Shown in pieces: positions 7,024 through 15,293 of a DNA stretch of 27,229 bases. The translations under genes were made by a program, and so were the position numbers. This DNA comes from an uncultured Lachnospiraceae bacterium (lineage in GTDB: Bacteria > Bacillota > Clostridia > Lachnospirales > Lachnospiraceae). Each line of letters starts with the position of its first letter. Position 1 is the stretch's first letter. The notes under the pieces are model-generated. The model ran no database searches. It was not told where the DNA came from and worked only from the letters and a program-made list of their open reading frames with translations. Where the stretch lies: the NCBI GenBank assembly GCA_910585075.1, contig CAJUED010000023.1:1-27229 (forward strand). The letters run 5' to 3'.

Positions 7024-7052
7024 AGATTACCACTCATTTTTAATTTTGTAAA
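7024..7052 (-). promoter_or_regulatory. Promoter of the HPr-like gene
   Basis: On the minus strand TTTACA (7047-7052) and TAATCT (7024-7029) are 17 bp apart. The start would be near 7017, with a leader of about 45 nt containing the GAAAACGTTTTC palindrome. Confidence 0.5.
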
Positions 7053-7092
7053 GAACATTTTTTAATTTTTCATGTACTATTTTTGAAACATA

Positions 7093-7121
7093 GTAACAGT
7101 TCAGACAAGCTGACCTGTTAC
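7093..7121. terminator. Hairpin between the DNA repair operon and the HPr-like gene
   Basis: GTAACAG pairs with CTGTTAC, and inside it TCAG with CTGA, around a 5-nt loop with one mismatch. It sits 115 bp past the last gene of the repair operon and just upstream of the HPr-like promoter. No long T run follows, so it is only a candidate terminator for the operon. Confidence 0.4.
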
Positions 7122-7235
7122 ATGCAAAATCTATTTAGGCTGTCAGGATTATGATTCCCAAAATCTTTATTTTTCATACTCTTTTTCCTGAAAAATCCAT
7201 TCCGTGACAAATAACGGTTCTGACAGGAGCACTTG

Positions 7236-8003
7236 CTATTGGAACTCCGTCATATACTCCCGATATCTGATGGGCAGCATATTTCTCTGCAATCCGGGAT
7301 TTACCCGTTCCTTTATTGCTATTGTATGAAAAAAGCAGCTAAACAGTTCACCGTACATCCTCTCCCCCTGGGAAAATATACGCTCCTGCGGCTCCATGGT
7401 CTCATCACCATACACCAGATACCAATCTTTCTTTGCCGGGTGCACCGCATAGATTTCCCGAATCTTATCATAAATCACAAAATTCTCAAGAGGAAGCCTG
7501 TCCGCAAAATGCGGCGTAATAAAAGTCAGCACATTGTTTTTAGGTCCTATAACCGCATATAAAATCCCATTTTCCAGTTCCTTAAACCGTAGAAACTCCA
7601 CATGGTAATGGGCTTCATTGGCGGTAAACCGAGCCAGTTCAAACACCCTGTGGATATAAGGGTTTGCCAGATTTCCCATCAGCTCTTTCCTGTTCCTCAT
7701 GGAAAACCCTGTTACAATGGTCTTATAAACTGCCTCCCCCTTATCCGCCTCCCGGGATGCCAGCGCGCGGCATATGGACAAATACGCCTCCTGACCGAAT
7801 TCCCTTACTATGGTTCTCGCCACGCTTGCCGTCTTCTTTTCGTCCGGAAGACAATTCTCATATGTGGCAAAAAGTCTGTAATTTTCATCCTCACCCAGAA
7901 TAATGTGTATTTGCCCGTGGGGCTTTTTCTTAAGGTATGCGTCATATATTCCTGTAAAAATTCCTTCCAGGGAATCCTCGCAAATCAAATAATATTCTTC
8001 CAT
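7236..8003 (-). CDS. DUF4130-type protein linked to radical SAM DNA repair (TIGR03915-like)
   Basis: 255 aa from MEEYYLICEDS. The pattern YLICEDSLEGIFTGIYDAY at the start, the ...SREADKG..YKTI.TGF stretch, and H-x-E-F-L-R-F (about 135-141 of this form) with LYA.I.P.N.VL....PHFADR are typical of the family described as a probable DNA metabolism protein found next to the radical SAM protein TIGR03916 and uracil-DNA glycosylase domains. No enzyme activity is established. The start is set at 8003 by a GGAG ribosome binding site 6-7 nt upstream; a longer frame reaches 8042 without a comparable site. It is the last gene of the rarA operon, 130 bp after the radical SAM gene, in the expected pairing. 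Confidence 0.85.
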   Translation of the reverse strand: MEEYYLICEDSLEGIFTGIYDAYLKKKPHGQIHIILGEDENYRLFATYENCLPDEKKTASVARTIVREFGQEAYLSICRALASREADKGEAVYKTIVTGFSMRNRKELMGNLANPYIHRVFELARFTANEAHYHVEFLRFKELENGILYAVIGPKNNVLTFITPHFADRLPLENFVIYDKIREIYAVHPAKKDWYLVYGDETMEPQERIFSQGERMYGELFSCFFHTIAIKERVNPGLQRNMLPIRYREYMTEFQ

Positions 8004-8041
8004 GTTAATCTCCATTCCGGAGCGTTTATGCAGCAGAACCA

Positions 8042-8062
8042 CGTAAATATCAGATTTACGCC
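8042..8062. repeat. Small inverted repeat between the radical SAM and DUF4130-type genes
   Basis: CGTAAAT and ATTTACG form a 7-bp stem in the 130-bp spacer, just upstream of the ribosome binding site of the DUF4130-type gene on the minus strand. The spacer is longer than expected for two genes that usually work together, so processing or attenuation here is possible. Confidence 0.35.
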
Positions 8063-8133
8063 CATCATCCGGTTCCTCACAGCTCCGGCAAGGCGCAGGA
8101 CGCGCCCCAAGGCATGCTCATAACCGCAAGGCG

Positions 8134-9459
8134 TCAGGATTTCCATTGCTCCAAATGACAATCATCAAACAAAGACAACTGCCGGTAGGTCATGCCGTCC
8201 CTGTCAAAAGGCAGTTTTTCTTTCTTGTCTATGAGATTTCGGGTAATATAATCCTCCTCTAACTTCGTAGGATACATCATTTTCCCGTTACAGGTGATAA
8301 AATACAGAGCCCGCTTCAGGGTCACGCCGATCTTCTTAAGGTCCCCAAAACTTAAGTTTCCGTTGCGCCTGGCCCTTACAATCCGCTGGGCACTTTTGAC
8401 CCCGATTCCCGGCACCCGCAGGATACTTCGGTAATCCGCCCTGTTAATCTCAACGGGAAACTGCTCTAAATGTCTAAGTGCCCAATCTGCCTTAGGGTCA
8501 AGGAGCACATTAAAATTAGGCTTCGCCTCACTGAGAAGCTCCCCGGCTTCAAAACCATAAAAACGAAGCAGCCAGTCCGCCTGATACAGTCTGTGCTCCC
8601 GTAACAGCGGAGGGCCGCCTGGCAATGCCGGTAAATCCTTATCCTCATTCACACTGACAAAGGCTGAATAATAAACCCTCTTTAATTCAAACTTTTGATA
8701 GAGACTCTCAGCCACCATCATAATTTGATAATCGCTCTCCGGAGTTGCACCTACAATCATCTGGGTAGACTGACCGGCCGGTACAAAGGAGGGCGCATGC
8801 TTATAAACCGTAATTTCGTTTTTATTCTGCGTAATCCCCTGCTGTATCTGACGCATGGGGGATAAAATATTCTTGCGGTGCTTGTTGGGGGCCAACCTTT
8901 TAAGCCCCTCCGCAGTGGGCAGCTCCAAGTTGACGCTCATCCTGTCCGCCAAAAGCCCCATTCTTCTCACCAGGTCCGGATCCGCCCCCGGAATGGCTTT
9001 CACATGGATATATCCCTGGAAGCGGTACAAGGTCCGCAGTTTATATACCGCCTCGTAAATTAATTCCATTGTATAAGTGGGACTGTAAAGAATCCCGGAA
9101 CTCAAAAAAAGTCCCTCTATATAATTACGTCTGTAAAACTGAATGGTCAGCTCGCAAATCTCATCCGGTGTAAAAGACGCCCTGGGCACATCATTGGATT
9201 TTCTGTTCAGACAATATTTGCAGTCATAAATACACTCGTTGGTGAACAAAATCTTCAAAAGGGAAATACAGCGTCCGTCCGCTCCAAAGCTATGGCATAT
9301 CCCCGCCGCTAACGTATTCCCAATCCCCGTCCCGTCCCCCTTCCTCCCCACTCCACTGGAAGAACAGGAAACATCATACTTAGCCGCATCCGTCAATATC
9401 CTTAATTTTTCCCCAAGGGACATCCTTTTGCCTGTCCCAACAATAAGTCCACTCTCCAT
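8134..9459 (-). CDS. Putative DNA modification/repair radical SAM protein (TIGR03916-like)
   Basis: 441 aa from MESGLIVGTG; the open frame reaches 9525, but a GGGAG ribosome binding site 7 nt upstream supports 9459 and removes an overlap with rarA. CIYDCKYC (Cys76, 80, 83) is the radical SAM CX3CX2C motif binding a 4Fe-4S cluster. The barrel continues with FLSSGI, HVKAIPGAD and VNLELPTAEGL. Near the C-terminus a helix-hairpin-helix (SILRVPGIGVKSAQRIV) suggests DNA contact. The family is linked to uracil-DNA glycosylase and to the DUF4130-type protein encoded next; the reaction is unknown. The last residues contain QLSLF (8167-8181), an exact bacterial sliding-clamp binding pentapeptide, also present at the N-terminus of the upstream RarA. 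Second gene of the operon, 43 bp after rarA. Confidence 0.9.
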   Translation of the reverse strand: MESGLIVGTGKRMSLGEKLRILTDAAKYDVSCSSSGVGRKGDGTGIGNTLAAGICHSFGADGRCISLLKILFTNECIYDCKYCLNRKSNDVPRASFTPDEICELTIQFYRRNYIEGLFLSSGILYSPTYTMELIYEAVYKLRTLYRFQGYIHVKAIPGADPDLVRRMGLLADRMSVNLELPTAEGLKRLAPNKHRKNILSPMRQIQQGITQNKNEITVYKHAPSFVPAGQSTQMIVGATPESDYQIMMVAESLYQKFELKRVYYSAFVSVNEDKDLPALPGGPPLLREHRLYQADWLLRFYGFEAGELLSEAKPNFNVLLDPKADWALRHLEQFPVEINRADYRSILRVPGIGVKSAQRIVRARRNGNLSFGDLKKIGVTLKRALYFITCNGKMMYPTKLEEDYITRNLIDKKEKLPFDRDGMTYRQLSLFDDCHLEQWKS

Positions 9460-9502
9460 AACTACGCTCCCAAAATCCAGAACATGTGTTTGTATTATAA
9501 TA

Positions 9503-10882
9503 TCACACTCTGCTCCGGCAAGCAATAGTTTTTCCGAATGTTTGTTCTGTCTCGTTGCTTTTTGCTGCTTCCTTCCATTCTTTGATTCTCTCCAATTTTT
9601 CTTTCACCTGCTTTTCTGCCCCCTGCTCCGTAGGCACATAATATTCCTTCCCCTCCAGAGAATCAGGAAGGCACTTCATATCCGTAAGCTTTTCCTCCGT
9701 ATCATGGGCATACCGATATCCCTCTCCGTAGTGCAGTTCCTGCATCAGACTGGTCACGCCATTCCGAATCTGCAATGGTACCGGTTCGGTCAACATCTTC
9801 TCCGCATCCACTTTAGCATGCTCATAGCCCTTGTATAAGGCATTAGACTTAGGCGCCATGGAAAGGTACACCACCGCATGACTTAAGTTCACATTACATT
9901 CCGGCATCCCATTAAAATGACAGGCCTGATAGGCCGCCACTGCCACCTGCAAAGCCTGGGAGTCCGCTATTCCCACATCCTCACTGGCAAACCGTATCAG
10001 TCTCCTTGCCACATAAAGCGGGTCCTCCCCGGCTTCCAGCATCCGTGCCAGCCAGTAAATGGCCGCGTCCGGGTCGCTGTTCCGCATTGACTTATGCAGT
10101 GCCGATATTAGATTGTAATGCTCCTCCCCATTCCTGTCGTACAAAAGCATCTTCTTTCCGATACACTGCTCTAACACCTCCTCCTGCACGGTGATGGAGC
10201 CGTCTTCTTCAATCCTGCCGTTTAAAACAGCCATATCCAATGTGTTAAGCGCAGTTCTGGCGTCCCCGTTTGCAAAAACGGCAATAGCCCTTAGCAGTCT
10301 TTCTTCTATATGAATGGTATAATTTCCCAGTCCTCTTTTATCTGTCATGGCATGATGCAGAAGCCGCTCCATGTCCTCATCGGATAATGCCTTCAGCACA
10401 AACACCTTACATCTTGACAAAAGAGCGGAGTTAATCTCAAAGGAGGGATTTTCCGTGGTGGCCCCTATCAGAATAATACTGCCTTTCTCCACATAGGGCA
10501 GAAAGGCGTCCTGCTGTGCTTTATTGAAGCGGTGAATCTCGTCCACAAATACAATGGTACTTTTGCCCGTCATCCTGTCCAGCTCAGCCCGCTTCATCAC
10601 GTCTTTAATCTCTTTAATACCGCTGGTGACAGCGCTGAAATCAATAAATGACGCCTGTGTCTTATTTGCGATAATCCGCGCCAGTGTGGTCTTTCCAACC
10701 CCCGGAGGGCCCCAGAATATCATGGAGCAAAGCATATCCTTATCCAGAAGATTCTGCAACACCTTGCCTTTTCCCACCAGATGTTCCTGACCAATATAGT
10801 CATCAAGTGTCTGTGGCCGCAATCTGCTGGCAAGAGGCGCATTTAAGTTTACTTCCTGTGTGAAAAGCGATAATTGTTCCAT
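9503..10882 (-). CDS. rarA: Replication-associated recombination protein A (RarA/MgsA)
   Basis: 459 aa AAA+ ATPase of the RarA/Mgs1/WRNIP1 family, slightly longer than the usual 420-440. Order of motifs: a RLRPQTLDDYIGQEHLVG leader, Walker A GPPGVGKT (58-65), Walker B VFVDEIHRF (111-119), sensor 1 GATTENPSFE (140-149), arginine finger SRC (156-158), then the C-terminal tetramerisation domain with HYNLISALHKSMRNSDPDAAIYWLARML and the ASEDVG/AMPEC region. RarA acts at stalled replication forks. Residues 3-7 are QLSLF, an exact sliding-clamp binding motif. First gene of an operon with the radical SAM and DUF4130-type genes; the ribosome binding site is AAGGACGAGG. A near-consensus promoter lies at 10912-10940. 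Confidence 0.96.
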   Translation of the reverse strand: MEQLSLFTQEVNLNAPLASRLRPQTLDDYIGQEHLVGKGKVLQNLLDKDMLCSMIFWGPPGVGKTTLARIIANKTQASFIDFSAVTSGIKEIKDVMKRAELDRMTGKSTIVFVDEIHRFNKAQQDAFLPYVEKGSIILIGATTENPSFEINSALLSRCKVFVLKALSDEDMERLLHHAMTDKRGLGNYTIHIEERLLRAIAVFANGDARTALNTLDMAVLNGRIEEDGSITVQEEVLEQCIGKKMLLYDRNGEEHYNLISALHKSMRNSDPDAAIYWLARMLEAGEDPLYVARRLIRFASEDVGIADSQALQVAVAAYQACHFNGMPECNVNLSHAVVYLSMAPKSNALYKGYEHAKVDAEKMLTEPVPLQIRNGVTSLMQELHYGEGYRYAHDTEEKLTDMKCLPDSLEGKEYYVPTEQGAEKQVKEKLERIKEWKEAAKSNETEQTFGKTIACRSRV

Positions 10883-10911
10883 ACCTCGTCCTTCTTTCGA
10901 ACATTTGTTTT

Positions 10912-10940
10912 ATTTTATCACTATTTACCCTTTCTGTAAA
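10912..10940 (-). promoter_or_regulatory. Promoter of the rarA operon
   Basis: On the minus strand TTTACA (10935-10940) and TAAAAT (10912-10917) are exactly 17 bp apart, giving a start near 10905 and a leader of about 22 nt before the rarA ATG. Confidence 0.7.
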
Positions 10941-11012
10941 CCAAATCCGGATTTTTCTTTCAGGGTCAGGGTCCAAAGCGGAGACACTTTAAATGGACGA
11001 TTCCCGCTCGGC

Positions 11013-12251
11013 TTAATATCGTCCGGTAAACACCATGGACCTTTTCACTTCCTCGAATTCTTCCCGGGGTAAAAATAAATACCGATAAGGCGTTACCTCC
11101 TCATTTCCCGGGCAATAAACTGAAATACTATAGCCGCCAAATCCTATTCCCGTCAGAAACGCGTCAGCCGTATCCAGAATTTCCCTGTCCTCACTGAAAT
11201 AAATCACATTTTCATCATAGGAGTCAAAAACTCTCCACCCATAGTACAAAATTCCATATTCTTCTTCCTGCCACCTGCCCACAGTCTGCTTTACAGGAAT
11301 AACCTCCATTCCATCCACCAGCATGTTGAAGTCCTTTTCCTCCTCGTAACCTCCATTGGTAATACCATGTAAGTCAATACGAATTTGGTCAGATTTATTC
11401 CTGTCATAAGAAATCAGGTAACTATCCACATACTTTCCATTTTCATCAAAACCTTTCAGCATGGTATCAAACTGCCGAATAGTTCCATCCGGACTAAAAT
11501 GTAAGGAAAAACTGGTGGCAAGGCAAAGTTTTTCCGGAAGCTCCACCTTCTTTTCAATGTCTTCCAGGATTCCTGACAGTTTATCCTCGTAGAGGTTATC
11601 GTGCACCAGCTCTGTTTTTTTCGTATTTTTCATCTCCTGTATGGCCCACGCCAGTTTTCCATTGTAGGGTATGGCGCTTCTTATAACCAGCGCCCCGCCA
11701 AGAAGACCAAGTAAGATTCCTCCCACAAGAACCGGCGTCCCGAATAAGCAGCGTTTCCGGAGCCTGACCGCCGACAACCTTAATTTCAGAAATTCCTCGT
11801 CCCCATTTTCACAGGAAAGTATAAAAAAATGGCCTTCCCTGTCCCCAAGAAAACATTTTCCTTTATCCCAGCGGTAATACACAAGATTCTGAAAGGGAAT
11901 CTCTCTGCGATAGTCGTTAAGCCATACTTCCAGTCCCCCATCCTCCACAGAAAATTGCCGATAGACAAAAGGAAGGCTGTTTCTGCAATATCTTCCGCAG
12001 GCAAAAAGAAAACGCACAAAAATAAAAAGATACACCGCCAGGCACGCCAGCAGTATCGGTACATTCTTTTTCACCCTTCCATATTGGCACAGTGAATAGG
12101 TATGAAACCACAGAATTCCCCAGAGCAGCAGCGTCGGCACACGGCAGAAAAACCGATAGAACATCTCTTTGCATATTCTTTTTTGAAAGTCCCTTTCTCC
12201 GCTGAGTGCCGCCCTTTTCTCTTTCTTCAAATTTCCCGCCTCCGTCTTCAT
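11013..12251 (-). CDS. Membrane protein of unknown function, third gene of the BlaI/M56 cluster
   Basis: Up to 412 aa; not recognised as a named family. Two membrane segments near the N-terminus (about 38-55 and 63-86), a soluble part (about 95-165) whose FVYRQFSVEDGGLEVWLNDYRREIPFQNLVYYRWDKG recalls YcxB-like/PH-like domains of Firmicute membrane proteins, a third membrane segment (171-191), and a mostly acidic ~215-residue external or internal tail. The ATG at 12251 has no clear ribosome binding site; a TTG at codon 8 (12230) has GGAGG 8 nt upstream and is a good alternative. The gene starts 155 bp after the M56 protease gene on the same strand, so it is probably part of the same regulated unit. 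Function unknown; possibly the effector or partner of the sensor. Confidence 0.75.
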   Translation of the reverse strand: MKTEAGNLKKEKRAALSGERDFQKRICKEMFYRFFCRVPTLLLWGILWFHTYSLCQYGRVKKNVPILLACLAVYLFIFVRFLFACGRYCRNSLPFVYRQFSVEDGGLEVWLNDYRREIPFQNLVYYRWDKGKCFLGDREGHFFILSCENGDEEFLKLRLSAVRLRKRCLFGTPVLVGGILLGLLGGALVIRSAIPYNGKLAWAIQEMKNTKKTELVHDNLYEDKLSGILEDIEKKVELPEKLCLATSFSLHFSPDGTIRQFDTMLKGFDENGKYVDSYLISYDRNKSDQIRIDLHGITNGGYEEEKDFNMLVDGMEVIPVKQTVGRWQEEEYGILYYGWRVFDSYDENVIYFSEDREILDTADAFLTGIGFGGYSISVYCPGNEEVTPYRYLFLPREEFEEVKRSMVFTGRY

Positions 12252-12405
12252 TTTTTACAGCAGTTCTGTCAAATTGCACATCCCAGTATACCGTCAGATT
12301 CCGGTCGGCATTATATCCTCTGTCACCTGATTCAACCATTTGCAAATACAGGCTATCCGACTTTTTTCCGTTTCTTCTTTGCCCTCGGTTTTTCCAAAAT
12401 ATACT

Positions 12406-14688
12406 CTATTGTTTCAGCACAAACTCCTCAAATACCCAGGTTTTTCCAAGGTCATCAGAGGTATACCGTGCTTTTACGCCGCCATTCTTACCGTAATCTT
12501 CCTCTCCCACGTCTATCACCAGCGCACCACCTTCAAAGAAAGGGCCATAGGCAATAGAATAATATTCCTGTTTCTCCCCAAATTCTGCAATATGCCAGCT
12601 TCGTCCTCCATCCTCAGTGCGCAGCACATCAGGTTCCGCAGAATCTCTTATGGTGATAAACCCTATTTCATTTGTAACAAATCTCATATCCATTGTAAGT
12701 GAGTGCGCCATCAGCTCTTTCCCCTCGCCTACCTCACATTCCATCCAGCTTTTTCCACCATCCTCCGTCACAAAACAAACCGTTTCCTCCTGCCACATGG
12801 TCCGGCCGTCTGTGAGCACAAGATATCCGACTTTTTCATTTTCAGGGAAGGATACGAAAAGCCGCCTGACCGAGCCGTAATCCTCTGTCACCGTACTGAT
12901 TCGAAAGCCTCCGGTGGACTCGTCATAATACACCACGCTGACCGGTAATCCCGCCCTTCCCCCATAGCTTCCACACCCTCCGTAAGCAAAAATCTGTTTT
13001 ACCTTGTCACACTGCCAGCTGCCATCCTGCAATCTGGTAAGGGCGCCATCCATTTCATCTCCTCTGGTAAAGAGTTCTTCCAATGTGACCGGAACGGTCA
13101 TCCATTCCCTATCTCCATCTTCCTTTATTTCAAGACTCCCCTCACTTGTCCTGACCCGAAAACCGGGTTCGGTTTCAAAAGCGGGTTTCCCTACAAATCG
13201 TGGAATATCGCCGTAGTCATTTTCCGGGTATCTGCTTCGAAAGGCCTCCACGGTCTCGTCCATCCCACAAATCCCCAGCAATTCATACACAGAGTCCTGG
13301 GCCATCCTCACGTGAACCGCCAGCGGATAATAAGCATAAGCATCATCACCTGATTTTTCCATTTTTGCAAAATCAGGCCGTTTTGCCTCCGCATCAGACC
13401 AGTACTCCTTTAAAACCACCGCAAACACAGCCTCCTTTTGGTTGCCGGCAAGAAGCCTCTGGTAAGAAGTTTCAAGGGGGTCATAGATTTCCCCGCTTCC
13501 CAAAATTCTTTCGCTGGCTGCCGTTTGGTCCCTGTCATAACTTAAATAGCGGTATACCAGTGGACTGACACTCTCGCCATAAAATCTTGACCGTCTCAGT
13601 CCGACCTGCCATGGCCCCTGGGTTTCAAAAAAGTGCTCACCATTCCCTGACCTTTCCCACTCACTTTCCGGCAGCCGCTGTACCTCCCGGCTGTAAGCGT
13701 CTTCCTTTGCCGGAGGAAGTGCAAGCATGGCCTCAAGGGCTCCATCCGTAAAGCACTCCGGTTTTTCATATCCCTCATAAATATTGACAGGAGCCTTCTC
13801 CTCATGGTGTTCCTGTAAAGTTCTTCCTCCTGTCAGGCTTATTATGAGTACTGTTTCGGTCAACAACAAAGCCGCGGCAGCTTTTGCCAAAAGGTCATAG
13901 GGCCTTTTTTCTTCCATAATGGCCCGAATCCTTGTCTGCATTTCTCTTGCGCTGGCGCTGAAGAAGGCGGAGTATGCATAATTCTTTTCCCCCACTCTTT
14001 TCAAACTGTCAATCAAAAGCTGACCATAGGCGGCCCGTTCTTCCCTCCCACAGCCTCTTACCACCGTCTCGTCACAGTCGATTTCAATATCCCTTCTGCC
14101 CACACAGCAGATCAGATATGCCAGCGGATTGTACCAGCAGACCGCCCTGCACAGGAAAAGAAAGAGCTTATACCAGGTATCCCTGTGCCTGATATGGACA
14201 CACTCATGAAAAAGCAGCATATCACAGGCCCTATCCTCCTTTACCCACTCAGGCAGTAACAATATTGGTTTAAAAAATCCCAGCACAAAGGGCATTGCCG
14301 TTCTGCCGCTTTTGTAGATAACCTTTCTACTCTCCTTTTCTATTCCTGCACGCGCACAGGCTTTTTCATACCGCTCCACAAGCCCGGCCTCCCGCACAGG
14401 GTAAAGGCTGTTGATACACCGGTTCCGAAAACGCCGATAGCAAATCAAAAATACAAGTATGATCCCGCCGCTGAAAAAGCAGGTCCCAAGCACCACAAGG
14501 TCAAAGCCTCTGTTATAAAAAATGTAGGGCAGATTCAGCCTGACGCAGACCTTATACCAGTAATAATCCGCTATATATTCTACCTTTTTCAGAAAAAACA
14601 CATGCAGCAGACATAACTGTATCATCAAAAGCGCCCAGATAACCTTCTTCCACTTTCCGCTCACTTTGCTAATCCTCCATGCTCTCAA
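12406..14688 (-). CDS. M56 family (BlaR1-like) sensor metallopeptidase with C-terminal Asp-box repeats
   Basis: 760 aa, far longer than BlaR1/MecR1 (about 585-600). Membrane segments (about 16-33, 62-83, 172-195, 267-287) frame a zinc protease domain: HECVH (161-165, HExxH) and EIDCDETV (202-209) with the third zinc ligand, as in BlaR1. After the last membrane segment comes a ~470-residue outer domain that is not a penicillin-binding domain: no SxxK motif of class D type is visible. It ends with three Asp-box-like motifs, TEDGGKSW (641-648), TEDGGRSW (691-698) and TSDDLGKTW (743-751), typical of beta-propellers of sialidase/BNR type. By analogy, ligand binding outside would activate the inner protease and lead to loss of BlaI repression. 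The BlaI gene is 25 bp upstream. The ligand is unknown. Confidence 0.85.
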   Translation of the reverse strand: MRAWRISKVSGKWKKVIWALLMIQLCLLHVFFLKKVEYIADYYWYKVCVRLNLPYIFYNRGFDLVVLGTCFFSGGIILVFLICYRRFRNRCINSLYPVREAGLVERYEKACARAGIEKESRKVIYKSGRTAMPFVLGFFKPILLLPEWVKEDRACDMLLFHECVHIRHRDTWYKLFLFLCRAVCWYNPLAYLICCVGRRDIEIDCDETVVRGCGREERAAYGQLLIDSLKRVGEKNYAYSAFFSASAREMQTRIRAIMEEKRPYDLLAKAAAALLLTETVLIISLTGGRTLQEHHEEKAPVNIYEGYEKPECFTDGALEAMLALPPAKEDAYSREVQRLPESEWERSGNGEHFFETQGPWQVGLRRSRFYGESVSPLVYRYLSYDRDQTAASERILGSGEIYDPLETSYQRLLAGNQKEAVFAVVLKEYWSDAEAKRPDFAKMEKSGDDAYAYYPLAVHVRMAQDSVYELLGICGMDETVEAFRSRYPENDYGDIPRFVGKPAFETEPGFRVRTSEGSLEIKEDGDREWMTVPVTLEELFTRGDEMDGALTRLQDGSWQCDKVKQIFAYGGCGSYGGRAGLPVSVVYYDESTGGFRISTVTEDYGSVRRLFVSFPENEKVGYLVLTDGRTMWQEETVCFVTEDGGKSWMECEVGEGKELMAHSLTMDMRFVTNEIGFITIRDSAEPDVLRTEDGGRSWHIAEFGEKQEYYSIAYGPFFEGGALVIDVGEEDYGKNGGVKARYTSDDLGKTWVFEEFVLKQ

Positions 14689-14713
14689 TAGCTCACAGAT
14701 TTATTTCTGTTTT

Positions 14714-15142
14714 TCAGCCTATCTCCTCTGACTCTCCACAAGAAACATTCTCATTGTAAGGCATTGACCCACTCAGTTTTTTCTGCTCATCCAGGAAATT
14801 CTGAAGCTTATCTATCTCCCCTTTGTCCAAATGCTCCCCACTATAGAGAGCTGCCGCAAAGACAGACAGAGAGTTCCCAAATAAATTCTTTAAAACCTTC
14901 TTTCCTGTTTCCTGTAGATAGGGGCCCTTTTCCCTGATAGCAGTATAATAATTTATTTTTCCCTTCTTTTCCTTAACAATAAACCCTCTCTCCTCCAATC
15001 TGGACAAAAGAGTCAAAATTGTGCTGGGCATCACATTTCTGCTGCCGCTCATCCGCTCCTCTATCTGACTTCTCGTCACAGGCTCTCCCGCATCCCAGAT
15101 AATCATCATAAGCTCCTGCTCCGCCTCCGGTAATTTTCTCAT
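14714..15142 (-). CDS. BlaI/MecI/CopY family transcriptional repressor
   Basis: 142 aa from MRKLPEAEQELMMIIWDAGEP, which aligns with the classic BlaI opening; the frame extends to 15181, but GGAGG sits 5 nt before the ATG at 15142. The winged helix includes VTRSQIEERMSGSRNVMPSTILTLLSRLEERGFIVKEKKGKINYYTA (residues about 22-69), with the recognition helix at STILTLLSRLEE. The C-terminal helices dimerise. The usual Asn-Phe cleavage site is not exactly present; FGNSLSVFAAAL (about 87-98) occupies that region. It represses its own operon and is inactivated after the M56 partner is triggered. A CTACAT...ATGTAG dyad lies upstream at 15207-15227. Targets outside this operon cannot be seen. Confidence 0.93.
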   Translation of the reverse strand: MRKLPEAEQELMMIIWDAGEPVTRSQIEERMSGSRNVMPSTILTLLSRLEERGFIVKEKKGKINYYTAIREKGPYLQETGKKVLKNLFGNSLSVFAAALYSGEHLDKGEIDKLQNFLDEQKKLSGSMPYNENVSCGESEEIG

Positions 15143-15198
15143 CCTGACCTCCATTCCTGCCAACAACCCACAAAATACCATGTTAATCGTTTCACGTT

Positions 15199-15227
15199 TT
15201 TATATTCTACATTTGTCTAATATGTAG
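15199..15227 (-). promoter_or_regulatory. BlaI-type operator and -10 element
   Basis: CTACAT (15222-15227 on the minus strand) and ATGTAG (15207-15212) form an inverted repeat with the TACA/TGTA content of known bla/mec operators. TATAAA (15199-15204), a likely -10, follows directly, so a bound dimer would cover the promoter. The -35 is poor. Confidence 0.5.
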
Positions 15228-15293
15228 GGTATCATGCCATCACGTAGGCGTCAAGTGTAAACTTTACGGGACGAATCGGAATTCTTTCTCACA

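Noticed and set aside
11917..12345. 142-codon minus-strand frame over the start of the third BlaI-cluster gene
   Set aside because: It overlaps the better supported frame, which has membrane segments and normal composition; the alternative reads as low-quality, Gly- and Arg-rich sequence.
12102..12557. Plus-strand frames over the BlaI/M56 cluster
   Set aside because: These are shadows of the minus-strand genes, with no ribosome binding site or domain.
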